Assembly (NCBI RefSeq): GCF_036320965.1
Contig: NC_092239.1
Location: 2,305,820-2,369,819, forward strand
Direction: 5' to 3'
Source: Panulirus ornatus
Lineage: Eukaryota; Arthropoda; Malacostraca; Decapoda; Palinuridae
Length of the DNA stretch: 64,000 nucleotides
The notes under the pieces were generated by a model. That model had not been told where the DNA came from, made no database searches, and was given only the letters and a program-made list of their open reading frames with translations. Below are positions 1 through 11,865 of this stretch, piece by piece. Each line of letters starts with the position of its first letter. Within the stretch, counting starts at the first letter, position 1. A program made the translations under genes and the position numbers.

Positions 1-2256
1 CAGTTATCTACTGTACAAGGGACCAGTTATCTACTGTACAAGGGACCAGTGACATCCTGTACAAGGGACCAGTTATCTACTGTACAAGGGACCAGTTATC
101 TACTGTACAAGGGACCAGTGACATCCTGTACAAGGGACCAGTTATCTACTGTACAAGGGACCAGTTATCTACTGTACAAGGGACCAGTTATCTACTGTAC
201 AAGGGACCAGTTATCTACTGTACAAGGGACCAGTTATCTACTGTACAAGGGACCAGTTATCTACTGTACAAGGGACCAGTTATCTACTGTACAAGGGACC
301 AGTGACATCCTGTACAAGGGACCAGTGACATCCTGTACAAGGGACCAGTGACATCCTGTACAAGGGACCAGTTATCTACTGTACAAGGGACCAGTTATCT
401 ACTGTACAAGGGACCAGTTATCTACTGTACAAGGGACCAGTTATCTACTGTACAAGGGACCAGTGACATCCTGTACAAGGGACCAGTGACATCCTGTACA
501 AGGGACCAGTTATCTACTGTACAAGGGACCAGTTATCTACTGTACAAGGGACCAGTGACATCCTGTACAAGGGACCAGTGACATCCTGTACAAGGGACCA
601 GTGACATCCTGTACAAGGGACCAGTGACATCCTGTACAAGGGACCAGTGACATCCTGTACAAGGGACCAGTGACATCCTGTACAAGGGACCAGTGACATC
701 CTGTACAAGGGACCAGTGACATCCTGTACAAGGGACCAGTTATCTACTGTACAAGGGACCAGTGACATCCTGTACAAGGGACCAGTTATCTACTGTACAA
801 GGGACCAGTTATCTACTGTACAAGGGACCAGTGACATCCTGTACAAGGGACCAGTTATCTACTGTACAAGGGACCAGTTATCTACTGTACAAGGGACCAG
901 TTATCTACTGTACAAGGGACCAGTGACATCCTGTACAAGGGACCAGTTATCTACTGTACAAGGGACCAGTTATCTACTGTACAAGGGACCAGTGACATCC
1001 TGTACAAGGGACCAGTGACATCCTGTACAAGGGACCAGTTATCTACTGTACAAGGGACCAGTGACATCCTGTACAAGGGACCAGTGACATCCTGTACAAG
1101 GGACCAGTTATCTACTGTACAAGGGACCAGTGACATCCTGTACAAGGGACCAGTTATCTACTGTACAAGGGACCAGTGACATCCTGTACAAGGGACCAGT
1201 TATCTACTGTACAAGGGACCAGTGACATCCTGTACAAGGGACCAGTGACATCCTGTACAAGGGACCAGTGACATCCTGTACAAGGGACCAGTGACATCCT
1301 GTACAAGGGACCAGTGACATCCTGTACAAGGGACCAGTGACATCCTGTACAAGGGACCAGTTATCTACTGTACAAGGGACCAGTGACATCCTGTACAAGG
1401 GACCAGTGACATCCTGTACAAGGGACCAGTGACATCCTGTACAAGGGACCAGTGACATCCTGTACAAGGGACCAGTTATCTACTGTACAAGGGACCAGTT
1501 ATCTACTGTACAAGGGACCAGTTATCTACTGTACAAGGGACCAGTTATCTACTGTACAAGGGACCAGTTATCTACTGTACAAGGGACCAGTGACATCCTG
1601 TACAAGGGACCAGTGACATCCTGTACAAGGGACCAGTGACATCCTGTACAAGGGACCAGTGACATCCTGTACAAGGGACCAGTTATCTACTGTACAAGGG
1701 ACCAGTGACATCCTGTACAAGGGACCAGTGACATCCTGTACAAGGGACCAGTGACATCCTGTACAAGGGACCAGTGACATCCTGTACAAGGGACCAGTTA
1801 TCTACTGTACAAGGGACCAGTTATCTACTGTACAAGGGACCAGTGACATCCTGTACAAGGGACCAGTTATCTACTGTACAAGGGACCAGTTATCTACTGT
1901 ACAAGGGACCAGTTATCTACTGTACAAGGGACCAGTGACATCCTGTACAAGGGACCAGTTATCTACTGTACAAGGGACCAGTTATCTACTGTACAAGGGA
2001 CCAGTGACATCCTGTACAAGGGACCAGTGACATCCTGTACAAGGGACCAGTGACATCCTGTACAAGGGACCAGTGACATCCTGTACAAGGGACCAGTGAC
2101 ATCCTGTACAAGGGACCAGTGACATCCTGTACAAGGGACCAGTGACATCCTGTACAAGGGACCAGTGACATCCTGTACAAGGGACCAGTTATCTACTGTA
2201 CAAGGGACCAGTGACATCCTGTACAAGGGACCAGTGACATCCTGTACAAGGGACCA
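1..2256. repeat. 23-bp two-variant satellite array, 98 units
   Basis: Perfect tandem array with period 23 bp; whole units begin at position 3 and recur to 2256, giving 98 units. Every unit shares the 13-base part GTACAAGGGACCA and begins with one of two 10-base heads, GTTATCTACT (44 units by my count) or GTGACATCCT (54 units). The heads differ at four linked positions and I see no mixed head. The array runs off the left edge, so its true length is unknown. Because 23 is not a multiple of 3, several frames stay open as 23-residue repeats on both strands; I do not regard these as genes. Confidence 0.97.
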
Positions 2257-2505
2257 TCCCCTCTGTACATAGGACCAGTAATCCCTAGTACAAGAGACAG
2301 AAACCTTCCTTAAAAGGTACCAATAATCCCCCGTACAAAGTACCTGTAACCTCGTGTACAAAGAACTAGTAACATCCTGTACGAGGGACCACTAACAAAC
2401 TGTAAAAGGAAGCAGTAACCTCCTGTACGAGGGACCAGTGACATCCTGTACAAGGGACCAGTGACATCCTGTACAAGGGACCAGTAACCTTCCCCTACAG
2501 AGGAC
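2257..2505. repeat. Decayed edge of the 23-bp satellite
   Basis: Units of the neighbouring array continue here with many substitutions and small indels; the GTACAAGGGACCA part is recognisable as variants such as GTACGAGGGACCA. Two or three clean GTGACATCCT units reappear at about 2436-2480. Degenerate units at an array boundary fit the usual pattern of homogenised array cores and mutated edges. Confidence 0.85.
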
Positions 2506-2610
2506 GTTGTAAGGAGGGAGTAACCAGGGGCAACACCCACTAGGCCGCTGCTGCCAACTCAAGGTCACCAGAGCCGGGCCGGCCGCACACCCCTGCCTGA
2601 CGTGAGCCAC

Positions 2611-2612
<2 letters not shown>

Positions 2613-2679
<67 letters not shown>
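2613..2679. repeat. (GA)n microsatellite
   Basis: Uninterrupted GA dinucleotide run of about 67 bp just right of the decayed satellite. Confidence 0.97.
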
Positions 2680-2681
<2 letters not shown>

Positions 2682-2730
2682 TTATCAGACGGGAGCTATG
2701 TGTACGTGCTAATGCTTGGTAACCAATACA

Positions 2731-2736
<6 letters not shown>

Positions 2737-2800
<64 letters not shown>
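2737..2800. repeat. (AT)n microsatellite
   Basis: Pure AT dinucleotide run of about 64 bp. Confidence 0.97.
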
Positions 2801-2805
<5 letters not shown>

Positions 2806-3204
2806 AACCATAGGGGGAAAGTGAATTTAGTCCATGTGAAATTAATATACAGTGATAACAAGACGTCCTAAAAACTACGGGCAACAATGAATATAAACGT
2901 ATCCTACGAAAAACAGAATCGAACAAAAATATCGCAAAAAAAACCGAAGGTAAGCAACCAGAAGCATGGTGGTAAAGGTCTTATGAATCACAAGTTCCTT
3001 AACTCTATTATTAGCAATAAACGTTCATGAACAAAGAAAAGGAAAGAGAACAAAATACTTCGGTAAACAGATCAAACAGAGCGAAATTTACGTACACTAA
3101 GGAAAACAATGATTGCGAGCGAAGGAATATGAACTGCCATCTGACTTCCTATGATTTATTTGAGTTATTTCTCGTCCAGGTTCACTGCTAAATTGTTAAC
3201 CTTT

Positions 3205-3285
<81 letters not shown>

Positions 3286-3735
3286 AAGGATGTCTTGGGA
3301 GCGGAGAACTAACTCTGGCGCGCCTTCCCAGTTTCGTATCGATCATATTAGGAATAAAGAACAGCGAACATTTGGCAGCCAGAACGAGAGGCAGAGAGAG
3401 GAAAACATGATTCCCTCTTTACACTAGACATAAAAACATGTAAAACAACGTCTTACTTAATGAGGGATGACGTTTATAGCCCCATAGAATTAAGGTCGCT
3501 GGTGAGGCGTGAGGTCAGCAAGGTGATACAAGACGAAAATGGAATGTCAAAGTGAGAGAGAGGAGGTAGGAAGGCAGGCAGGCAGGGAGGGAGGGAGGGA
3601 GAGAGAGAGAGCAAGCAGGTTAGCGCGGGCTACCGGTTCAGCAGGCGGCGGCGGCGATGGTGCGGGCTGGGAGACCTTGGGGGCCGTTGCTAGCCGTTAG
3701 TTGAAGGTCGCCATCCTGTCGCCGCTCACTGCTGC
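2801..3735. other. Non-coding stretch
   Basis: No credible gene. It contains one long (TA)n run (3211-3282), a short GGAG/GA-rich purine tract near 3560-3612 and otherwise unremarkable AT-rich sequence. Confidence 0.6.
3211..3282. repeat. (TA)n microsatellite
   Basis: Pure TA run of about 72 bp. Confidence 0.97.
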
Positions 3736-3888
3736 CGCCCTCCTGCCCCAGGTCCGCCTGCCCCAGGCCCTCCTGCCCAAGGCACACCTGCCCTAGGCCC
3801 ACACTTGCCTTTAGGCACACCTGCCCTACGCTTGTTTGCTCCAGGTCCGCCTGTCCCAGACCCTCCTTCCCAGGCACACCTGCCGCCC
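3736..3888. repeat. Degenerate C-rich tandem repeat
   Basis: Imperfect repeats of about 16-20 bp built on CCTGCCCCAGG / CACCTGCCCTAGG variants. Open frames here are proline/glycine-rich artefacts of the repeat. Confidence 0.6.
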
Positions 3889-4358
3889 CGATACTCCAAA
3901 GCCTCCTTCACTCCAGCTTTCATCTCCTCGGTCTTCCCCTCCACTTCTGACGAAGCAGATCCTCTACATGTCTTTCGCTCATCCTCTCTCCATGTCCAAA
4001 CCATTTCAGCACACACTAGACAGCTCTCTTAATCTTTCCCGTACGTCATCAACTTGCCTGATACCAAATATTGTCCTCAGGCATCTGATTTACAACACAT
4101 CCAACTTCTCCCATTAGCATTTGCGGCGCAAGATTCACGTCCACAGAACAGTGACGGTAGTACAACACCTTCACACGTACCCACCTTCGCCGTGACAGAC
4201 TAACCTATCCTTCAGTAGACTCCTGACTGCAACCAGGAACTTAATCCCTCACTTACCCTATGACTCACTCCAAGTTCCATCCGCTCACATGTCCACTCCC
4301 AGGAGCGTAAAACCCTCCATTACCTCCAAATCCTCTCCATTCAAACTCACACTCAAAC

Positions 4359-4427
<69 letters not shown>

Positions 4428-5110
4428 CATCTCCTGCTACACCTCTTTATCTTAGTTTGGTTCAGATTAACTCTCAATATCCTTCTTTTATACGCTCTGG
4501 CAGACTCAGACGCCAGCTGCTGGAGTTCTCTACTTCAACTGATTCACCTCTGAGCCTCCACAATCCACAACATAATGTAGATATGCCTCTTACTCCAAGA
4601 CCCTTGCATTTACCTACCTCAACACCCTGTCCTTAAACAGATTAAACAGTCATGGTGACATCACACATTGTTAAAGCAGACACACCTTCATCCAGAAACG
4701 CTCACTCTTCTCCCTTCTTACTTACCTGGTGAAACATCCTTAACGCATCTACTAGCTTTGCCCTCACACCATGTATATGTAACACTTCCTACAAGGCTTT
4801 TCTGTAAACCCTGGTAACCACCTTCTTCACTACGTCAATGCCACAGTACGGTCATCAAACTTGAATATCGGTAATTCGAGTATCTAATTCTGTTTCCTTT
4901 GTACATACATCCTGTCAGTCCTCAGTCACCTCACTCTGGCCATGTAAATGTTGACAAGCCTGCCTGACCAATCAACAATACTGTCACTCCCTTTCTTAAG
5001 CGAAACTTAACTGCAATCCTATCCACTCCTGCTGCTGTGTCACCATTCATCTTCCACAAAGATGTCAATGCCTCTCTTATTTTCATCCTAATATTCGCCA
5101 ATACTTTCTC
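3870..5110 (-). mobile_element. Degraded LINE (non-LTR retrotransposon) relic
   Basis: Read on the minus strand, this stretch preserves in order fragments of a decapod-type LINE open reading frame, broken by stops, frameshifts and a large internal deletion. Near 4965-4990 it reads DCIVDWS-like; near 4640-4660 it reads MSP-stop-LFNLFKDRVL, matching the reverse-transcriptase block before the FADD motif; near 4530-4560 it reads EVNQL; near 4470-4500 RRILRVNLN; and near 3965-4015 VLKWFGHGERM, typical of the C-terminal end of such ORFs. A (TC)n microsatellite lies inside. Seen: these residues. Known: the motif order is that of non-LTR reverse transcriptase ORFs. Inferred: a dead copy; the clade is not assigned. 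Confidence 0.75.
4364..4424. repeat. (TC)n microsatellite inside LINE relic
   Basis: Pure TC run of about 61 bp interrupting the decayed LINE sequence. Confidence 0.95.
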
Positions 5111-5514
5111 ATTCCTTTAACAAACTCATGCCTAACACAGCTGGACAGGAAAGGGAACTGTTTACAAATTTTGCCCTCTACAAAGCAATCCAGTTTGTAC
5201 AGACCTTCACTAATATCAATCTTACAATTTGTGTCATTCAACACACTGGAATGTCTCCTGACATACTTATCCATATCTTTTCATCTCTTGTTTTGGATGA
5301 AAGCTCTTCCTTACCTGCTCCCCTTGCTGTCACACCCATTTGTTTTCTTGTTCTCGTTACACTACCCACCTCTGCAAATTACCTTCTTATTTTCGCTGAA
5401 ATTCATCGATTTTTTCTTTCATCTCGTTTCATACCACCACTCACCGTTCTCATACGCCCACATACCAACAAACGCAGCACCAACACACGTAAGCACCGCT
5501 TCATACTATATCAC

Positions 5515-5518
<4 letters not shown>

Positions 5519-5552
<34 letters not shown>

Positions 5553-5554
5553 GG
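5519..5554. repeat. (TA)n microsatellite
   Basis: Short TA run ending in a GTATATATA variant. Confidence 0.9.
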
Positions 5555-5974
5555 CATGTGTTGCTGTTTTTGTATAAAAAAAGACTCAACTACCCGCCGT
5601 GCACAACATTATCATCATCACCAGGTGATCAGTGTCGCCTGGCACCACAGCCTTGCCCGCGGCCTCGCTGCCTCACCAGCAACCGGTCTGCCGTTACCTC
5701 TGTGTCCTGTTCAGTAAAGTCCCCAGTGTGATCACTTGCACCATATATCCCACGGGATATAATGTGAGGCTTACGTTGATCACGGACATTTTTTTCATAA
5801 TATCTCAGATGTGGGTTTGATGAGCTACAATATGCCAGTATCATGTAGGTAGGTAGTTATATTACCCTGGTGTGAGACTAGCTCGGCCATCTGGTTTACT
5901 ACGGACCGTTAACAGTGAGTCAGTGCAGCAGGTGACCATTATCAACAGTGCTAAATATGCAAGACTCTTTTCGT

Positions 5975-6095
5975 CTTCGTTGTTTGTTTACTTGGGCTTT
6001 AGGCCTATCAGCTGCCATGGTCATCAAAGCCATCAACGTCCAGCTACATCCGTCATCAGAAAGTCTCGGAACTACTTTTTCAAGTGTTCAAGATG
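5975..6095 (+). repeat. Dispersed repeat family R2, copy 1
   Basis: Copy of a dispersed element whose core reads GGCTTTAGGCCTATCA followed by a (G/A)CTGCCA(G/T)GGTCATTAA(A/G)GCC block. Six copies are visible in the window (others near 11395, 12095, 21345, 46508 and 55822). The core is better conserved than its flanks and the element often ends near a GTTC(G/A)A(A/G)(C/-)AAGATG-like segment. Class unknown; a short SINE-like or MITE-like repeat is the simplest reading. Confidence 0.7.
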
Positions 6096-6099
6096 ATTC

Positions 6100-8325
6100 T
6101 AAAAACAATTCATACATTCACTATGCATAACTGCGATCCATGTATTTTCAACGTGCTAGTGGACTTGGTAAATACACGAATACTGCAACACTTAACGAGG
6201 TACAGTCCAAGCATTAAACGAACGCTGAGTGGACCAAACGCTGCTTCGAGGACATGAACATTTTTTTTTCTACATTTTCTAGCGGCTCCAGGACGCGCGA
6301 CAGAGGATCTTTATGACTCGATGGAGGGCAACTAGGGTGGCATCCAGCAATGCAGCTCACAATAGAAGACTCCACAAGACTCTGAAGTTCACTTCACAGC
6401 CACTGTGATGGAACTAGCATGAATCGTCTCCATCAAGAATGAACTAACATACATGTTCAGCAACCAACCCTTATTTATGGCCTTCATGAATCTCTTTACA
6501 ACAATCATTCTTTAAATGTACCCCATCATTAATCCAGCTTTACAAGCCACTACTGTTTAACTCCTATCTATCAACAGCCTAGTTTACACAGCATGCCTTC
6601 CGCCTTCACATCTCTAAATCTCCTGCTCAAACCTCACATCAGACTGGTCTTGAAACATCGGAACTGGAGACTTAAAAAATCTGTCCATTAATCGGATATA
6701 CAGTTGACATCACTATCATCAATGCTATACCGTCAATTCTCAATTCTTTTTTTTCACCCAGAACTCAATCTTCCCTCCAGCATTTAATCTTACGTACCAA
6801 ACCGATCAGGAACGTGAGCACGCCGCACGCGAGCTATGCAAGCGTAGCTCTCACCACAGCCCACCACCTGCCACAGCCAGGGACAGGCGCACTATTCTCA
6901 AACCTATAAATAATATACTTTACATACGCCAAAAGGCACGACCTTCTCACACTCAGTTCAGCAGCCACAGATATTTCTGGATCGTAATAAAATAACCAAA
7001 CGATTTACTTAAATTATTTTTTCTTTATTCGATCAACAGACTTGACTGTTACAGACACATCGCAAGATAATGCAAGTCCCCAGAAAAAACTCCATGTTGA
7101 CTTTTTCCTTCATATTATCCATCTGTGATGGCGTCTAGGTCTTAGCAAAGTTCCAAGTCCCGTTCGAGTCCCTCCTCTAAAGAACCTGTACCTCGGTAGT
7201 CGCCTGAACTCGCTGAGGGCGGGCGTCACGGCTGCAAAAACCTTGAAAAGTCTTCCTGAATTTTGCGAGTTAAACAAATCTATGCTTTATAGTTTTACCG
7301 AAAGTTAGCGTTTAGTGAGGAAAAAAAAGAACAGCTTTAAAACTTAATAAACTTCAATATGATGACTAAAAGACAACATAACAGGCACCCAACTGCTTCT
7401 TATCACATACTGGTGCCCACAATCTTCCAATAAAACCGGTTTATGCACGACTATATATTAGCAAGGCTATCTAAGTTTCTTTACGTTGAATGTTTTAACG
7501 TATGGTACATATTCTGCCTTTAGATATTCACAACCCTTACATCTTAGCAATATAAATACTCGATCGTTTATGTAAACAGTAGTCGTAAAGTTTCGTTTTC
7601 AAAAGAAATTTTGAGACCCTAAAAAAATCTTGGTATTCCATATTCATAAAAGTTTGGTGACAAAAGCTCTGGCAAGGTTTTCAAAGTTTGCTGTCCATTC
7701 TTACTATACCTATATAAAAATAAAACACAAACTACTTCTTAAAAAACAATGATGCATCTATCTCGTCAAACTACAGCCCTCAACCTCAGTAATGTTTTAA
7801 GTAACGGAAATTCTCATGATCACACAATATACTGGTCTCCTTGAAAGACATAATAAAATCTCAAGCAGGCAATGAAGGTCTCATGCGGCCACTCCACAAA
7901 AGACATCTTTTCTCCTCCTACTCACAACCTAGACTGCTCTGTGTTTGGTTGATATGGTTGTACGAGATGTGTCAAAGGCACTCAAGACAGGATTTAGCAT
8001 CAAGGCTTTCTCGTCGAACATTCTTTATATGCTCATGTAATATTCGGAATTTGTTCTATAATACCACGTCAATGTGATGCGATAATTCTCTCCCTCTATC
8101 TCTTCACATTAATGATGGAGCGAACAAGACTGTTCTCCTACTGCTCTATTCACACCCACCTACATTTCTGATCTCATCCATCATACCTTCCATGTAACTC
8201 TAACTTTTCTCCAAAAAATATACAATTGTTTATTTAAAAACAAACAAGATGTCTTTCAACCACCTTTCGCATTCGCTAATATTAGTTTTTCTACTTCATC
8301 ATTGCTGGACTCACATCATGTCAGA
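6100..8325. other. Non-coding stretch
   Basis: AT-rich sequence with no tandem array, no recognisable element and no credible open reading frame. Confidence 0.6.
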
Positions 8326-8330
8326 GTAGT

Positions 8331-8580
8331 TTATGGACAATTCCGTGGTGCACTAGTTAGCATTCCTGACCATGACGCACTCATGGGCCACCCAGGGTCG
8401 AACGCACAGGTTCGGATCCTGATTATGGCAGTCGGTCCACAGTCAACTCAGCTATTCGTCCACTCTTACGGATTGGTCGATAAAATGGGTACTTGGCTTA
8501 AGTTAGAGCATTTAGGGCTTCAGTTGCCCGCGTCATCACAACATAACAAAAAAATAAATGCTTGGCTTTTATTTCTAGGT
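8331..8580 (+). mobile_element. tRNA-derived SINE
   Basis: The segment starts with a pol III A-box-like block (GGTGCACTAGTTAGCATTCC) and, about 60 bp on, a B-box-like AGGTTCGGATCCT. A body follows that recurs near 46990 and 63600: CAGTCGGTCCACAGTCAA, a TTCGTCC(A)C segment, TGGTCGATAAAATGGGTAC and an A-rich tail near 8550. A plus B box followed by a conserved body and A-rich end is the layout of a tRNA-derived SINE. Inactive and diverged. Confidence 0.8.
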
Positions 8581-10394
8581 TCGTAAATATGATATCGCTA
8601 CCCACGGCTCACCCCTGATAGAGCTACGTCCATCCTGATAACGTATACTAGATTTCCACACTCCATGAGGTGTGTCCAGATCCACTTAACAAGATCGACC
8701 ATACATCTCATTAGAACTACCCTGACTTTACGTCCTCACTGCCATATTCCCTCCTCCTCCTGTCTGAGAGTGAGATATGAGGCAGCTTTTCTAATATTCG
8801 TTTAGTCATCCATTCGACTTTTGACGCGCTCTACATTCATGTAGCAACACCGCACTCGTTGCTCTTCTCCTGCCTCTCATCTCCCATTCCTCTCACCCTC
8901 GCCTTAACAATTGCCTAAAGTGCCTGGACAGTTCTTTACTTGTGCTGACAATGAACAGCATAACAAGTGTTCCTCACACCCACCGTCTTATGATACATAA
9001 CTTCCAGACTTCGATGAAGCCGCCACCATGTTCTTCCGCGCGGCACAAGACAAACACAGTCGTAACATTACAATGAGTTACGTCGTTTAAAACATGTGAA
9101 GGTGTTCACTGGCGGGGTAACTAAGCCGTCCTCTTCATGCTGGAACCATCTGTCCAATCATATCTATACCTTCCTCAGGTGTTCAAGACTTTGTAAACGT
9201 TATCACTACTGTACGGCCTTGCATGCTTGTTGCTTATTTGAACTTCAGTCTTACTAACTAACAGCCAGGGTCAATAAGAATGTCAGAGTCAAGTTATAAC
9301 CACAAAACGAAAGATCTTGTATCTTCAAATCTTATAGATAACATTAAGATCAGATACACACTATATATGGCCCAAGTGCTTGTTGACATCACTGAAATCA
9401 ATTAAACAAAAAAAAAATTGCTAATTGCTAAGGAAGGGCGTCTCTCACGAAGTGCTGAACCACAAAATCAAAGTACAATAATATAAACTCTACCACTGCA
9501 ATTCAAGTACGTAAAAAGTGATACTTTTCGTATGTTGTATATGTATATTTCTTAAAGGAAGCTCAATTACGACTTGTTTACAGTTAAAGTAATTAGAGCT
9601 CTGAGGATGATGAACGAAACTGGTGAAATTCTTATTTTGTACGATCACATTTTATGTCCACTTAATTGTACGTTTAGATTTATTTTCTTTTTCTCCAACA
9701 GGCTAAAGGATCTTGAAGCACAATGATTATATTTTTTCCTAGATATGTATTGTCTAAATTACCTTTCAGTGTTAATCTTTTGATATATCCTATTCATTTT
9801 TATTTGGACAGATGTATATCTTGATTCTATATGGAGATTTATATACTAATACTCCATGATGTAATATGGAACGGTAGGAAAGTAGATAGATTTAATTCTG
9901 TTCGAAACTTCAGTAAATGTTCAAAATACACAAGTTAGATTCATTATATGTACAATAAACAGTCGTAATATTTTCACATATAAAAAGTAGAACTGCTGGC
10001 CAATTTAGTGAAGGTTACGGGAAGATGGCGAGAATAATGATCGTGTGTAAAATAATCGGTTTGTGTGTTCAGGATAATTTCTTGCATTTCATACGTTATG
10101 GCGAACATTAGGTTAAGGTTAGGTTCATACTTCATGGAGGGTTTAGACCGAGGCTACGAGGATCGCATGGCTACTGGACATTTACTCATCACCGGTACGA
10201 GGCTTTCATGTTTATTTCAGCTGCATAAAACGGTTATAAAAAATATTATACGACCACAACTTAAACACGAAATTACAAGAGTTGTGTGTTTTGAACAGTA
10301 TATATATTCATGTTGCGGGGCACAAGTGTCTGTATAATACACGCATAACGATACAAACTCTGTCTTCTGGTCATACTTTTAAAAGGTAATAATA
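8581..10394. other. Non-coding stretch
   Basis: No gene or recognisable element; AT-rich, only short homopolymers (for example an A run near 9410). Confidence 0.6.
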
Positions 10395-10505
10395 CAAGAG
10401 GAGAGGATTTTCAGCCAACCTACTCTTCCCTCCCCCCCCCCCACCACCATAGTTGTCTTTTACGATACGTAAAATATACCTGGGTAGTATTCTTCCTCCT
10501 GTATG
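10395..10505 (+). repeat. Dispersed repeat family R1, right-hand part
   Basis: Diverged copy of the element seen complete at 47815-48045. It retains an AGGATTTTCAGCC block, a TTTTACGATACGTA-like block corresponding to TTCTACGACACGCAGG, and TGGGTAGTATTCTTCCTCC, then runs directly into a (TA)n tract, as other copies do. Confidence 0.65.
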
Positions 10506-10512
10506 CACAAGG

Positions 10513-10513
<1 letters not shown>

Positions 10514-10589
<76 letters not shown>
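10514..10589. repeat. (TA)n microsatellite
   Basis: Pure TA run of about 76 bp abutting the R1 fragment. Confidence 0.96.
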
Positions 10590-10593
<4 letters not shown>

Positions 10594-10773
10594 ATGTTAT
10601 GAGAGATTTATGGCAAACTTAACTATTATTTAGCTCCATCTAGATGAACCGTTTACTGAGGCTAAATGCCGCTACGGCGACAGTTTACGAGACAATCTCT
10701 TGTTCCTGCGGCGCTCGGGTTGAGGCTCAGTGCATTATCATACCTCATATATTTACGAGATACCACTACACTT

Positions 10774-10777
<4 letters not shown>

Positions 10778-10844
<67 letters not shown>
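10778..10844. repeat. (TA)n microsatellite
   Basis: Pure TA run of about 67 bp immediately left of another R1 fragment and a short TTTC run. Confidence 0.96.
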
Positions 10845-10846
<2 letters not shown>

Positions 10847-10990
10847 TTTCTTTCTTTCTTTTAAACTATTCGCCATTTCCCGCGTTAGCGAGGTAGCGCT
10901 AAGAACAGAGGACTGGGCCTTTTTTGGAATATCCTCAACTGGCCCCCTCTGTTCCTTCTTTTGGAAAATTTAAAAAATTTAAAAAATTTA
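10845..10990 (+). repeat. Dispersed repeat family R1, left-hand part
   Basis: After a (TTTC)n stub come CTATTCGCCATTTCCCGCG, TTAGCGAGGTAGCGCTAAG and AACAGAGGACTGGGCC, the same blocks found in opposite orientation at about 47925-48045. It ends in a TTTAAAAAAT triplication. Short open frames through it read as YIYIY plus a recurrent LFAISRVSEVALRTEDWAF peptide; these are repeat artefacts. Confidence 0.8.
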
Positions 10991-11394
10991 AAAAATATCA
11001 TTCTACGTTTTATCAATTTAACGTTACTGTAGGGTATGGTATAATAATAGGGGACGGGGACATCGTGGGTATTAAGTGTTTATGGACATTTCCTTTCGTG
11101 TTGGCTGTACTTGCCAACCTTTCCCAGCCTCGCACAACTGTGCTTAAATATATTAGGATTCATGAGACTGCATCTCGAAAAACCGGTTCCTTAGAAATTA
11201 TAAGTGGACATAGGCGACAGTTGCATCAGGTCACTTATTTGTTCTCCAGTTCCGTCTGGTGACGTAGCCTATTGTCAGTATGGCAGCCTATTTACGACCC
11301 GCCTTGTATTAATGTAATTAACGACCACATACCACAAAGCAATACTTCTTAATATACCTCAAACACATATCGTAATTTACAGATATTAGTTAGT

Positions 11395-11515
11395 TTTCGG
11401 TTGGTTGGCTTGCTATTTATAGGTCTGTCAACTACCAGGGTCATTAAAGCCGTCAATGGCTACATAAAATCACCAACCGAAAGATCTCTTACACCTTCAG
11501 GTGTTCGAACAAGAT
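11395..11515 (+). repeat. Dispersed repeat family R2, copy 2
   Basis: Contains AGGTCTGTCAACTACCAGGG and TCATTAAAGCCGTCAATGG, matching the R2 core, and ends in GTGTTCGAACAAGATG, close to the end of copy 1. Confidence 0.75.
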
Positions 11516-11795
11516 GCCTGTACGACCAACCACAGTGAGTCAGTTTCTTAGTCTCATTTAACTTGCAAAGTCCTTCCTCTGCTTTTATGTGTGATATTTA
11601 TGTTTCTTAAGCACAAGAATTATTTTCATGTACTCGTTACAGCCTTCAGGAAAGTAATCCACGATGCTGTAATTTTCCTGGATAATTCATGTTCATGATA
11701 TATAATTCTGTGTTCATAAAATAATCAAAACTAAGAAAATTGTTACAGTCTGTAAAGTTATCAGCAACTTTTACTACGTAATCACATAAAACACA

Positions 11796-11798
<3 letters not shown>

Positions 11799-11863
<65 letters not shown>
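11799..11863. repeat. (TA)n microsatellite
   Basis: Pure TA run of about 65 bp. Confidence 0.96.

Positions 11864-11865
<2 letters not shown>

Noticed and set aside
1..2256. Possible CRISPR array or repeat-protein gene in the left-end array
   Set aside because: There are no unique spacers between repeats; the 23-bp units are directly contiguous. The open frames exist only because 23 is not divisible by 3 and the unit lacks stops in some frames; both strands are open equally.
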